DNA from: Prochlorococcus sp. AG-347-G22
GTDB lineage: Bacteria > Cyanobacteriota > Cyanobacteriia > PCC-6307 > Cyanobiaceae
Length of the DNA stretch: 64,000 nt
Assembly: GCA_003281635.1 (NCBI GenBank)
Contig: QCBK01000001.1
Span: 1-64,000 of the forward strand
Reading direction: 5' to 3'
In this document: positions 33,710 through 43,030 of the stretch, piece after piece
How the letters are laid out: every line of letters starts with the position of its first letter
How positions within the stretch are numbered: position 1 is the first letter of the stretch
Notes under the pieces: model-generated
Database searches by the model: none
What the model was told of the DNA's origin: nothing
The model's input: only the letters and a program-made list of their open reading frames with translations
Program-made: the position numbers and the translations under genes

Positions 33710-34678
33710 CTGACCAGTATAACTTCTACTGCAAAACAGAAATCAGTTCAAAACGAAGAGGATTTGATTTCTGAAATAAAGGAGCGTTGCGAAAAAGCTA
33801 ATGCAATTATTCTTGCGCACTATTATCAAGCTCCAGAGATTCAGGAAATTGCAGATTTTATTGGCGATTCATTAGATCTATCTAGAAAAGCTGCAAATAA
33901 TGACGCAGACATAATAATTTTTTGCGGTGTGCACTTTATGGCCGAAACCGCAAAAATACTTAGCCCAAATAAAAAAGTACTTTTGCCAGATATTGACGCA
34001 GGATGCTCATTAGCAGACGATTGTCCCTCAGATAAATTTCAAAAGTTTAGGGAAGAAAATCCAGATCACTATGTCGTAAGTTACATAAATTGTACTGCAG
34101 AAGTAAAAGCTCAAAGTGATCTGATATGTACAAGCAGTAATGCAGTCTCATTAATTAAAAAGATACCTGAAGATAAAAAGATAATATTTGCACCAGATCA
34201 GAACCTTGGTAGATGGGTACAGAAAAATTCAGGAAGAGATCTTAAATTATGGCCTGGCAGCTGCATTGTTCATGAATCGTTTAGTGAAGAAGCACTTCTA
34301 AAATTAAAATATCAAAATCCAGGATCAAAAGTCATTGCTCATCCTGAATGTAGTCAAAATTTACTAATTCTCTCAGACTTTATTGGATCAACAAGTAAGC
34401 TGCTTGATTTCGTAAGTAAAGATCCATCTAAAACTTACATGGTACTTACTGAACCTGGAATAATTCATCAAATGAAAAAGAAAGAACCTAACAAAATTTT
34501 TATTGAAGTCCCAGATGTAGAGGGTTGTAAATGTAACGAGTGTCCATATATGAAATTAAATACTTTAGAAAAAATTCTAGATTGTTTGAAAAACAATTCC
34601 CCGTCTATCGAACTAGATCCAGAAATAATAAGAAGAGCCTATGTGCCAATAAAGAGAATGCTGGATATGAGTAATTAA
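33710..34678 (+). CDS. nadA: quinolinate synthase NadA
   Basis: 322 aa from CTG 33710, or 304 aa from TTG 33764 in the track. It condenses iminoaspartate with DHAP to quinolinate for NAD synthesis, using a [4Fe-4S] cluster. Motifs: ILAHYYQAPEIQEIADFIGDSL, IFCGVHFMAETAKIL, the three cluster cysteines in DAGCSLADDCP, HPECSQN and GCKCNECPYM, and VPDVEGC. The frame upstream of TTG continues as protein-like sequence (TSITSTAKQKSVQNEEDL) back to a CTG preceded by a stop, so CTG may be the real start. It overlaps the convergent protease gene by four bases. Confidence 0.93.
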   Translation: MTSITSTAKQKSVQNEEDLISEIKERCEKANAIILAHYYQAPEIQEIADFIGDSLDLSRKAANNDADIIIFCGVHFMAETAKILSPNKKVLLPDIDAGCSLADDCPSDKFQKFREENPDHYVVSYINCTAEVKAQSDLICTSSNAVSLIKKIPEDKKIIFAPDQNLGRWVQKNSGRDLKLWPGSCIVHESFSEEALLKLKYQNPGSKVIAHPECSQNLLILSDFIGSTSKLLDFVSKDPSKTYMVLTEPGIIHQMKKKEPNKIFIEVPDVEGCKCNECPYMKLNTLEKILDCLKNNSPSIELDPEIIRRAYVPIKRMLDMSN

Positions 34679-36009
34679 TTTAATGAAAATATTTTATCTT
34701 CCTTATTAATTTTTATGAATGCATTAAGGTTTGTAGTGTCGGGCTTAAATTCGCTTATCTGATTCTTTCTATTAATTATATTTATTAGCTCTTTTTCACC
34801 AGCTCTATATTGTTTATCTTTTCTAGTTCCTATTTCTCTTTGGAGTATAGGATTTATATTCATTTTTACCTCTATGTCTGGAATAATCCCAGATTTGTTA
34901 ATATCAGTTCCGTTCGGAGTTAAATACTTAGCGACTGTAACAGTTAGACCTGAACCATCAACTAATGTTCTCATAGATTGAACCAAACCTTTACCAAACG
35001 TTTTCTTCCCAACTAATTTTCCTCTTTTGTTATCCTTTATTGCACCAGAGACTATTTCACTAGCACTAGCAGAACCCTCATTAACTAAGACAACTAAGGG
35101 CTTTTTTGTTAGAGCTTGACCGTTTCCTTTTTTTGTTTCTTTTAAACCATCTTTACTTACCGTACTTACTATTACTCCTTTGTTAATGAAGTGCCTTGAG
35201 ATATCAATGCTTGATTCTAATAAACCTCCAGGATTACTTCTCAAATCAAGAACATATCCTGCGACTTTTTTTGTTTCTAAATCCTTAATAGCATCTCTAG
35301 TCTCTTTTGATGCATTTGCATTAAATTGTTTAATTCTTACATAGCCAATTGATAAGCCGTTTTTGGTTTGATTGACTTTACTTGATACAGATTTTATTTC
35401 AATTTTTTCTCTTGATAAAATCTTAAAAAAGGATTTAGAACCTCTAAGAATTTCAAGCTTTACTTTAGTACCTCTTTGTCCTCTTATTAATTTCACGGCC
35501 TCCTCAATATTCATACCTTCAGTAGAAATATCATCTATAGATAATATTTTATCTCTAGCTTTAATTCCAGCATCAAATGCAGGGGTGCCCTCTATCGGAG
35601 AAATAATTATTAAATCATCAGATTCTTTATCTTTAACTATTTGGATACCAACTCCAGTTAATTCACCAGAGGTATCTATTCTCATTTGATTAAATTCCTT
35701 AGGTTCTAAAAATCTTGTATAAGAATCATCTAAATTTGAAAGCATATCTCTAATCGCATCATATGCTTCATTACTATCTGAATATGTTTTTGATAAAACT
35801 TCTTTTCTTAGATCAATCCAATTAGACTTTTGAAATTTACCGCTTGAATCGAGAAAATCTCTATATACAATTTGCCAAACATGATCAATTACTTCTTTAT
35901 AACTATTATTTAAAACTGTTGCTTCTGCAAAATTATTTAAAAATAGACCAGGAAAGGTTGTCGAAAATAGAATTATTAATTTTTTTTTAAGCAATTTTCT
36001 TATCTTCAA
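34675..36009 (-). CDS. carboxyl-terminal processing protease (S41, CtpA/PrcA-like)
   Basis: 444 aa. An N-terminal membrane/signal segment (KKLIILFSTTFPGLFL) leads to an S41 N-domain, a PDZ domain (ELTGVGIQIVKD...IEGTPAFDAGIKARDKIL) and the protease core. The catalytic Ser is in NEGSASASEIVSGA, and the Lys in GKKTFGKGLVQS. In cyanobacteria CtpA trims the D1 precursor of photosystem II; paralogues process other periplasmic proteins. Which paralogue this is cannot be decided here. Located in lumen or periplasm. Confidence 0.93.
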   Translation of the reverse strand: MKIRKLLKKKLIILFSTTFPGLFLNNFAEATVLNNSYKEVIDHVWQIVYRDFLDSSGKFQKSNWIDLRKEVLSKTYSDSNEAYDAIRDMLSNLDDSYTRFLEPKEFNQMRIDTSGELTGVGIQIVKDKESDDLIIISPIEGTPAFDAGIKARDKILSIDDISTEGMNIEEAVKLIRGQRGTKVKLEILRGSKSFFKILSREKIEIKSVSSKVNQTKNGLSIGYVRIKQFNANASKETRDAIKDLETKKVAGYVLDLRSNPGGLLESSIDISRHFINKGVIVSTVSKDGLKETKKGNGQALTKKPLVVLVNEGSASASEIVSGAIKDNKRGKLVGKKTFGKGLVQSMRTLVDGSGLTVTVAKYLTPNGTDINKSGIIPDIEVKMNINPILQREIGTRKDKQYRAGEKELINIINRKNQISEFKPDTTNLNAFIKINKEDKIFSLN

Positions 36010-36071
36010 AGAAGTCGATATTTTTAATTATAAAAAGATTTTATTTATAATTTCAAAAATTTGACAAATCC

Positions 36072-37289
36072 TTAAGGATCAATCCACTTCCCATCATCCT
36101 TAATAAGTTGGATTAAAGCATTAACCCCCTCATCTTCAGGTACTCTTTTTATCTCTTCTTTCCTTCTATATAAAGCAATAGTTCCTTTGCCTTTACCAAC
36201 ATAACCATAATCAGCGTCTGCCATTTCACCTGGTCCATTTACTATACATCCCATTATTGCTATATCTAAACCAGTTAAATGTGAAGTGGCGTTCCTAACT
36301 TTATCTACAACTTCTTCTAGATTGAAAAGTGTTCTACCACAACTAGGGCAACTGATATATTCAACCATTGTTTTTCTTAGTCCTAAAGATTGCAAAATTG
36401 AGTAGCAAACTGGTATTTCCTTTTCTGGAGCTTCTGTTAAAGAAACCCTGATGGTATCTCCTAATCCCTCTGCTAAAAGCGTTCCAATCCCAGCAGTACT
36501 TTTAATCCTTCCATAATCACCATCTCCAGCTTCGGTCACTCCCAAATGTAAGGGATAGTTATATCCTTCTGAGTCAAGCCTATCTGCAATCATTCTGTAA
36601 GCTGCCATCATGACTGGAGCCCTAGAAGCTTTCATAGAGATAATTATATTATGAAAATCAAGCTCATCACAAATTTTGACGAACTCCATCGCAGATTCTG
36701 TCATTCCTAATGGCGTATCTCCATAAGTAAAAAGCATCCTCTCAGATAGAGATCCATGATTAACTCCAATCCTTAGAGCTTTGTTTTTAGCCTTTAAAAC
36801 TTCAACTAAGGGGGTAAATCTTTTAAGTATTGTTTGCTTAATAGTTTCAAACTCCTCATCTGTATATTCAGTTCTTGTAGGGTCTGATTTTTCAAAAACA
36901 AACAATCCAGGATTAATTCTTACTTTATCAACATGTTTTGCAACTTCCATTGCAATTTTCATACCATTATGGTGAACATCCGCCACCAAGGGGGTTTTGA
37001 TATTATTTTCTAATAATTTTGCCTTTATATCTCCTACTGCTTTGGCATGTGCTAAGGAAGGGACAGTTAACCTTACTATTTCACAACCCACATCATGAAG
37101 TCTTTTGATAGCTAAGTAAGCATTTTCGACATCCATAGTATCTTCATTTATCATCGATTGAACTCTTACTGGATAATCACTTCCAATAGCTACATCACCC
37201 ACCATTACTGTTCTAGTTATCCTTCTCTCAATATGAGTTGAATATCTTTTGGAGAGACTATTAACCTCTTTTGATTGAGTTAATGACAT
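36072..37289 (-). CDS. ispG: 4-hydroxy-3-methylbut-2-en-1-yl diphosphate synthase IspG
   Basis: 405 aa, the penultimate enzyme of the MEP isoprenoid pathway (GcpE), with a [4Fe-4S] cluster and ferredoxin as donor in cyanobacteria. Motifs: [53 protein letters not shown], and the cluster ligands in [10 protein letters not shown] and [15 protein letters not shown]. Full-length at the usual size. 63 bases upstream of the protease on the same strand. Confidence 0.96.
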   Translation of the reverse strand: MSLTQSKEVNSLSKRYSTHIERRITRTVMVGDVAIGSDYPVRVQSMINEDTMDVENAYLAIKRLHDVGCEIVRLTVPSLAHAKAVGDIKAKLLENNIKTPLVADVHHNGMKIAMEVAKHVDKVRINPGLFVFEKSDPTRTEYTDEEFETIKQTILKRFTPLVEVLKAKNKALRIGVNHGSLSERMLFTYGDTPLGMTESAMEFVKICDELDFHNIIISMKASRAPVMMAAYRMIADRLDSEGYNYPLHLGVTEAGDGDYGRIKSTAGIGTLLAEGLGDTIRVSLTEAPEKEIPVCYSILQSLGLRKTMVEYISCPSCGRTLFNLEEVVDKVRNATSHLTGLDIAIMGCIVNGPGEMADADYGYVGKGKGTIALYRRKEEIKRVPEDEGVNALIQLIKDDGKWIDP

Positions 37290-37324
37290 TAAAATTCTTG
37301 ATATTCAAAAAGGATTTCACTAAA

Positions 37325-37873
37325 TTATACGGCATATAGTTTACTACTTACATTCTCTAGATCTTTCAAAGTTAGATGATAAGGTTTATTGATTTCTTTT
37401 GAAGGAAATCTCAACAAATAAGATGGATGAAAAATTACCATAATTTCTCTCCCATCTTTTTTAATCCATTGACCTCTTAAATTACTTATAGAATCTTTAA
37501 CTTCCAAAATAGCTCGCATAGCAGTAGAACCAGTAAGTAATATAAATCTTGGATCAACTAGCTTTATTTGCTGTAATAACCAAGGTTTATGAATATTAAT
37601 TTCTCTAGCAGTGGGTTTTCTATTATTTGGTGGACGACATTTAATTACATTACAAAAATAAACATCCTTCTTATAGTTAATCCCAGCTTGTATTAATAAT
37701 TCGTTCAATAACTTACCAGATTTACCTACATAAGGTTTTCCTTCTAAATCTTCCTGTGCTCCAGGAGCCTCACCAATTATTAACAGATCTGCAAATACAC
37801 TTCCTCTCCCAATTACTAACCTTTTCACCGAAAATAAAACTTTAAATACTTTAATCTTAAGAACTAAAAACAT
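37325..37873 (-). CDS. family 4-type uracil-DNA glycosylase lacking most Fe-S cysteines
   Basis: 182 aa. Clear UdgA-type motifs: GEAPGAQEDLEGKPYVGKSGKLL (motif A), NVIKCRPPNNR, and FHPSYLLRFPS (motif B). Family 4 enzymes carry a [4Fe-4S] cluster held by an N-terminal CxxC and two later Cys. Here the N-terminus reads VFKVLFSVKRLVIGRG without Cys, and the last ligand position (REINIHKPWLLQQI) has none; only the KC of IKCRPP remains. The cluster is probably lost. It removes uracil from DNA if active. The start lies close to the motif, and no longer N-terminus is open upstream. Confidence 0.85.
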   Translation of the reverse strand: MFLVLKIKVFKVLFSVKRLVIGRGSVFADLLIIGEAPGAQEDLEGKPYVGKSGKLLNELLIQAGINYKKDVYFCNVIKCRPPNNRKPTAREINIHKPWLLQQIKLVDPRFILLTGSTAMRAILEVKDSISNLRGQWIKKDGREIMVIFHPSYLLRFPSKEINKPYHLTLKDLENVSSKLYAV

Positions 37874-37989
37874 GAAAATAAAATAGATTAAGAAAATGAA
37901 CTAAATTAAACCATTGTGTGATAGTTTTATTTATTCTTAATTTATGCACTTGTCATTATTAAAAGTCATATTTGAAAAGTCATAAGTCA

Positions 37990-39168
37990 ATGAGTCAAGT
38001 TAATTTATCTGAACGGGCACTTTCAATTGAGCCTTCTCTTACATTGCAGATAAGTGCTAAAGCAAATCAATTATCTGCAGAAGGAGTAGATATTTGCAAT
38101 TTAAGTGCAGGAGAACCTGATTTTGATGCCCCAAAAGAAGTTATAGAGGCTACAAGTAAAGCAATATTTGATGGATTCACAAAGTACGGGCCCGCAGCGG
38201 GGAATTTAGATCTCCGAAAAGCAATCGCAAATAAACTTCAAATTCAAAACGATTTAAATTATGAATTTGATAATGTAATGGTCACAAATGGTGCTAAACA
38301 AGCAATATATAATCTTTTCCAAGTATTGTTAAATACTGGAGACGAAGTTATTATTCCTTCTCCATATTGGTTAAGTTATCCCCAGATGGTTAGATTGGCG
38401 GGTGGGAAGCCAATTTTTACAAATTCTTCTGCAGAAGATGGATTCAAAATAAATATAGAAGATTTGAAGTCTAAAATCTCTCCAAAAACTAAATTTATAA
38501 TTATCAATTCTCCTAATAATCCTACTGGAAGAGTTATGTCAAAAGAAGAATTATTACAAATTGCCGATTTAGCTAGAGAAAATCCAAATATCAATATTCT
38601 TTCTGACGAGATTTACGAACTAATCCTTAAAAAGGAATTTAAACACTACAGTTTATCTTCATTAGCAAATGACTTAAAAGATAGGATTTTTATAATAAAT
38701 GGGTTTGCGAAAGGTTGGGCTATGACTGGCTGGAGGATAGGTTATTTAGTTGGTCCCAAAGATGTAATCAAAGCATCCTCAGCATTACAAAGTCAAAGTA
38801 CAAGTAATGTTTGCTCTTTTGTTCAAAAAGGTGCTTTAGAGGCTTTAAAAATTAATAATGAGTTTTTCTCAATGATAAATAGCCATTATGATCAAAGAAG
38901 AAGACTTCTCTATGAGGGCCTTAATAATATAAATGGGACTTATATTGAAGAACCTAACGGAGCATTTTATGCATTTCCAAAATTACCTAATTCCTCAATT
39001 ACTTCTGTTGATTTCTGCAGTAAAGCTCTTCAAGATTACGGATTAGTTGTTGTACCTGGAAAAGCTTTTGGGGCTGATCAATGTATAAGAATATCTTGTG
39101 CAGCTTCAGAAATTAAAATAAAAGATGGACTACAAAGACTTGAAAAAGCAATCTCTGAATACTATTAA
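37990..39168 (+). CDS. class I aminotransferase (aspartate aminotransferase type)
   Basis: 392 aa from ATG 37990 (track TTG at 37972). PLP fold-type I enzyme: NLSAGEPDFDAPKEV, KYGPAAGNLDLRKAI, SPYWLSYPQM, INSPNNPTGRVM, SDEIYELI, and the PLP lysine in NGFAKGWAMTGWRIGY. This is the AspC subgroup Igamma common in cyanobacteria, which interconverts aspartate and oxaloacetate and may also act on prephenate. It stands 15 bases before phnD but is unlikely to be functionally linked. Confidence 0.92.
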   Translation: MSQVNLSERALSIEPSLTLQISAKANQLSAEGVDICNLSAGEPDFDAPKEVIEATSKAIFDGFTKYGPAAGNLDLRKAIANKLQIQNDLNYEFDNVMVTNGAKQAIYNLFQVLLNTGDEVIIPSPYWLSYPQMVRLAGGKPIFTNSSAEDGFKINIEDLKSKISPKTKFIIINSPNNPTGRVMSKEELLQIADLARENPNINILSDEIYELILKKEFKHYSLSSLANDLKDRIFIINGFAKGWAMTGWRIGYLVGPKDVIKASSALQSQSTSNVCSFVQKGALEALKINNEFFSMINSHYDQRRRLLYEGLNNINGTYIEEPNGAFYAFPKLPNSSITSVDFCSKALQDYGLVVVPGKAFGADQCIRISCAASEIKIKDGLQRLEKAISEYY

Positions 39169-39182
39169 TTTAAAGTAAAGTT

Positions 39183-40076
39183 ATGTTTAATTTAAAAAAT
39201 TTCCTAATAAGTTCATCTATTTTATTTTCTATTTTTTCATCACCTGTATTTTCAAATCCCAAAGTTTTAAAAGTTGGAGCAATACCTGATCAAAACCAAG
39301 ATGTTTTGGACAAAAGATTTAATTTATTTTCAAAAGAATTATCCAAACAACTTGATGTAGAAGTTAAATACATTCCTGTTATTAATTATGTTGCCACAGT
39401 AACTGGATTTAGAACTAAAGATTTAGATTTAGTTTGGTTTGGCGGTTTATCAGGAGTTCAAGCAAGGCTACAAACTCCTAATTCTATTGTCTTAGCTCAA
39501 AGAGATATCGATAAGGAATTTAAAAGTGTTTTTATAGTAAACAAAAATTTAAAACTTAACCCAATTTCAAACATTAAAGGACTTAAAAAACTAAAGAATT
39601 TAAGATTTACTTTTGGCTCTGAAAACTCAACTTCTGGAAGATTAATGCCAGAATATTTTTTAAATCAAGCAGGGGTAGAAATTAAAGACTTTAAAGGGAA
39701 AAAAGCAGGTTTTAGTGGGAGTCATGATGCCACTTTAGCTTTAGTTAATAGTGGGGCATTTGATGCTGGAGCTTTAAATAAACAAGTTTGGGAAAACAAT
39801 CTTAACAATAATCCCCAAAGAACAAGTAATTTAGAATTATTCTGGATCACCCCAGAATATGTTGACTATCATTGGATTGCACAAGGGAGTCTTGAAAATA
39901 GATTCGGGGAAGGGTTTACAAACAAACTTAAATCAGTAATTCTAAATTTAGACATAAAGCAAAAATCACATAAACAGATATTAGATATGTTCAATGCCAA
40001 AAGATTTATAAGTGTAGAAGCAGAACAATATAAAAATATAGAGGTCATCGGGAGGAAATTAAATAAAATTAGATGA
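39183..40076 (+). CDS. phnD: PhnD-like phosphonate/phosphite (or related oxyanion) binding protein
   Basis: 297 aa periplasmic receptor with signal peptide (FLISSSILFSIFSSPVFS). Motifs of the PhnD/SsuA group: VGAIPDQNQDVL, DLVWFGGLSGVQAR, FGSENSTSGRLMPEYFL and SGSHDATLALVNSGAFDAGAL. It heads phnD-phnC-phnE with overlapping genes. Marine picocyanobacterial PhnD proteins bind reduced phosphorus such as phosphite or methylphosphonate; close relatives elsewhere are annotated for selenate, so the substrate is uncertain. No C-P lyase or phosphite dehydrogenase is seen in the window. Confidence 0.85.
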   Translation: MFNLKNFLISSSILFSIFSSPVFSNPKVLKVGAIPDQNQDVLDKRFNLFSKELSKQLDVEVKYIPVINYVATVTGFRTKDLDLVWFGGLSGVQARLQTPNSIVLAQRDIDKEFKSVFIVNKNLKLNPISNIKGLKKLKNLRFTFGSENSTSGRLMPEYFLNQAGVEIKDFKGKKAGFSGSHDATLALVNSGAFDAGALNKQVWENNLNNNPQRTSNLELFWITPEYVDYHWIAQGSLENRFGEGFTNKLKSVILNLDIKQKSHKQILDMFNAKRFISVEAEQYKNIEVIGRKLNKIR

Positions 40077-40813
40077 ATAATACTCTCTTAGAATTAAAAA
40101 ATATATCTTATAAATACAAAAATAATCTGATTCTAAATAAAGTAAATTTAAAAATAAATTCAGGGGACAAAATTGCACTTTTAGGTAAAAGCGGTTCAGG
40201 AAAAACCACACTTATATCAGTTCTTAATGGCACTATCAAGCCAACTGACGGTGAGGTTAAATTATTCAATAAAAGTTTCGAGGAATTAGATAGAAAGCAG
40301 AAAAGTAAGATAACAACTATTTGGCAAGATTTAAGATTAATAGAAGATCTATCTGCAGAACAAAATGTTAATTGTGGATTACTAGCGGAAAACAATTTTT
40401 ATTTCGCTTTTAAAAATTTACTAAATATAAGTTCTTTTAAGAAGGCGCATAAATATATGAAATTATGTAGACTTCATAATTCTATTTATGACAAAAAAAT
40501 CAGAAAACTATCTGGGGGGCAAAAACAAAGGGTGGCTATAGCTAGATCATTAATTCAAGAATCAAATATTTTACTTGCAGATGAGCCTTTTAATAATCTA
40601 GATCCCAAATTGATAACAACAATTAAAAACCTAATGCTAGAAAGTGTTGATAAAAATGATACAAAAAAATCCGCAAAGACGGTATTTGTTGCATTACATC
40701 GATTAGATTTGCTTAACGATTTCGATAAAGTTATTGGAATAAGGGATGGTAAAATTTTTTTCAATATCAAAAGAAATAAATTAAAGAAGATTCATTTAGA
40801 GAAAATATATTAA
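40073..40813 (+). CDS. phnC: PhnC-like ABC transporter ATP-binding protein
   Basis: 246 aa ABC ATPase. Walker A GKSGSGKT, Q-loop TIWQDLRLIEDL, signature LSGGQKQRVAIA, Walker B ILLADEPFNNLDP and H-loop ALHRLD. It energises uptake through PhnE. The ATGA overlap with phnD and a four-base gap to phnE mark an operon. The C-terminus is basic and short compared with E. coli PhnC, which is typical for picocyanobacteria. Confidence 0.87.
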   Translation: MNNTLLELKNISYKYKNNLILNKVNLKINSGDKIALLGKSGSGKTTLISVLNGTIKPTDGEVKLFNKSFEELDRKQKSKITTIWQDLRLIEDLSAEQNVNCGLLAENNFYFAFKNLLNISSFKKAHKYMKLCRLHNSIYDKKIRKLSGGQKQRVAIARSLIQESNILLADEPFNNLDPKLITTIKNLMLESVDKNDTKKSAKTVFVALHRLDLLNDFDKVIGIRDGKIFFNIKRNKLKKIHLEKIY

Positions 40814-40817
40814 TTAG

Positions 40818-42320
40818 TTGAACAAATTAAAATTAAACCATACCTCATTATCTTTTCTTCCACTTTTGGTATGCATACCTCTAGGGTATCAATTAATAAA
40901 CAATATTCATTTTGGAGGATTTAAATTATTCCAAGAATTCTTAATTTCTGCATTTAATCCCAAGATCGATAATGAAATTATTATTACCGCAATTAAGCGA
41001 TTAAATGAAACTATTTTAATTGGTTTTTTTAGTTGGTTAGTAAGTATTATTTTTGGAGCAATTTTTGGAATAATTTCCTCAAATATTTTTTATAAAATCT
41101 TTAATATTCCAAATTTTTTCAACCACATAATAAGGTTTTGTCTAACAATAATTAGATCTATACACGAAGTGGTTTGGGGAATAATATTAATGCAAATATA
41201 TGGAATAAATTTTTCGATAGGAATAATAGCTATATGTATACCTTATATTGCTGTAAATTCAAAAGTTTTTGCTGAACAATTAGAAACTATTGACTACAAA
41301 AGTTTTGAATCTATAAATCAAATAAATGCACCTAAATTTTCTTCTTTACTAACTTTAATATGGAATCCAATAATAAATACATTTAAAAACTTTGGTTTAT
41401 ATCGATTAGAGTGTGCAATAAGAAGTACTGTGATTTTAGGACTTTTTGGGATTGGAGGAATAGGTACCAGTATTTTTTTATCTTTCCAAACTTTGAATTT
41501 TAGAGAGTTATGGACTTATTTATGGTCCTTAGCGATTTTGATAATTCTTTCTGGATTAATATTCAAAAAAATAAAATTTAATACTACAAATAAAATCCTA
41601 TCTATTTTTTTTATTGCAGTTTTTTTCATAACAATTTTATTTTCTTTTTTATATTTTCTATATTTTATTTTTAATAATAATTTTGAAAATCTTAATTCCG
41701 TTAGTTCTCTATTTAAATCAAGCTCAGATTTAGGATTATTTGATTTCTTAAAACTTATTTTAGAAACAATAAATTTAAGTCTTTTATCAACAGGAATCGC
41801 AATTAGTTTACCTCCATTAGTAATAGGAATTTTTAACAACAATAGTTCTAAAATTTTTATAAAAATTTTTGCATTTTTATTACGCTTAATACCTACACCT
41901 GTAATACTTCTAACTCTATTAACTTTTAATAATCCTTCTTTATCTTTAGCAGCTTTAACATTAGGTCTTCACAACGCTGGGATTACTAGCAAATTACTTT
42001 TTACAAATCTAGATAACCAAGACAAGAGAAATTATATTGCAATGAAATCTCTAGGAATCTCAAAAAAGACTAGTTGGCTTTTAGGTTTATTTTCTCAACA
42101 AGCAAAAAGTTACTTAGCATATTGCGCTTATAGATCTGACATCATTATTAGAGAAACTGCAATTGTTGGGATTATTGGGAGTGTTGGTCTAGGTTGGCAG
42201 TTGCAAGAATCACTTAGTTCCTTCGCATGGCAAGAAGTCACCGTAGTTTTGATAGCTTATAGCTCCATCGCAATAGTTGGCGAATTAATAAATGGTAAAA
42301 TCAAAAATAGTTTAACTTGA
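40818..42320 (+). CDS. phnE: PhnE-like permease, two fused MetI domains
   Basis: 500 aa with about ten to twelve membrane helices, twice the usual PhnE length. Each half has a permease loop: the first with RSIHEVVWGIIL and AIRSTVILGLFGIGGIG, the second with RLIPTPVILL and SDIIIRETAIVGIIGSVGLGW. The fusion supplies both transmembrane subunits of the importer in one chain. The start is TTG at 40818. A weak stem (ACTTGA/TCAAGT) and a T-run near 42351 could end the operon. Confidence 0.88.
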   Translation: MNKLKLNHTSLSFLPLLVCIPLGYQLINNIHFGGFKLFQEFLISAFNPKIDNEIIITAIKRLNETILIGFFSWLVSIIFGAIFGIISSNIFYKIFNIPNFFNHIIRFCLTIIRSIHEVVWGIILMQIYGINFSIGIIAICIPYIAVNSKVFAEQLETIDYKSFESINQINAPKFSSLLTLIWNPIINTFKNFGLYRLECAIRSTVILGLFGIGGIGTSIFLSFQTLNFRELWTYLWSLAILIILSGLIFKKIKFNTTNKILSIFFIAVFFITILFSFLYFLYFIFNNNFENLNSVSSLFKSSSDLGLFDFLKLILETINLSLLSTGIAISLPPLVIGIFNNNSSKIFIKIFAFLLRLIPTPVILLTLLTFNNPSLSLAALTLGLHNAGITSKLLFTNLDNQDKRNYIAMKSLGISKKTSWLLGLFSQQAKSYLAYCAYRSDIIIRETAIVGIIGSVGLGWQLQESLSSFAWQEVTVVLIAYSSIAIVGELINGKIKNSLT

Positions 42321-42369
42321 TTTGTGAAAATAATTTGTTAAGTCAAGTAATTATTTTTTTCCGGTTATA

Positions 42370-43014
42370 GTGATTAGTTTACCCAAACAGCTTGTTGTAA
42401 TTGGAGATAGCTCAGTTTATGGATGGGGAGATAATGAGGGTGGTGGATGGTGTGAGAGGCTTAGAAAAGATTGGGGTAATAACCAAAATGGGGCAGTTAT
42501 TTATCAACTTGGCGTTAGGGGAGATGGGATAGAAAAAGTTTCATCTAGATGGGAAAAAGAATGGTCATCTAGAGGAGAAACGAGAAGAAATAAACCTAAA
42601 GCAATCCTACTAAATGTAGGTCTTAACGACACTGCAGCAATTGGTCAGATAAATGGAAGACATCAATTAGATATAGATGGATTTGAATATGGATTAGAGA
42701 GGCTAATTAATGAAATGAACTCTCAAACAAATGTATTTGTTATTGGTTTGACACCAGTTGACGAAAGCAAAATGCCGTTCGCAGGATGTCTATGGTACTC
42801 AAATGATTTTTGTAATTCTTATGAAAGGAGAATGGAGGAAGTATGCCTCAATCAGAATGTCCCATTTCTTCCTACTTTTAGAGAAATGTACTCTGATAAA
42901 AGGAGTAAAAATTGGATTACGCATGATGGGATTCATCTAAATTCCGCAGGTCATTTCTGGCTTTTCCAAAGACTTAAAAGCTGGGAGATTCTTACAAAAT
43001 GGAAGGAATCTTAG
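42370..43014 (+). CDS. SGNH/GDSL-type esterase
   Basis: 214 aa. GDSL block I VVIGDSSVYGWGD with the nucleophile Ser, a Gly block, block III VGLNDT (GxND-like) and block V DGIHLNSAGH with the catalytic Asp and His. Predicted to hydrolyse ester bonds of lipids, acylated sugars or thioesters; substrate unknown. No signal peptide, so cytoplasmic. The start is GTG. It follows phnE by 49 bases on the same strand, which may be incidental. Confidence 0.88.
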   Translation: MISLPKQLVVIGDSSVYGWGDNEGGGWCERLRKDWGNNQNGAVIYQLGVRGDGIEKVSSRWEKEWSSRGETRRNKPKAILLNVGLNDTAAIGQINGRHQLDIDGFEYGLERLINEMNSQTNVFVIGLTPVDESKMPFAGCLWYSNDFCNSYERRMEEVCLNQNVPFLPTFREMYSDKRSKNWITHDGIHLNSAGHFWLFQRLKSWEILTKWKES

Positions 43015-43030
43015 GTCTTTCCAAATATTA

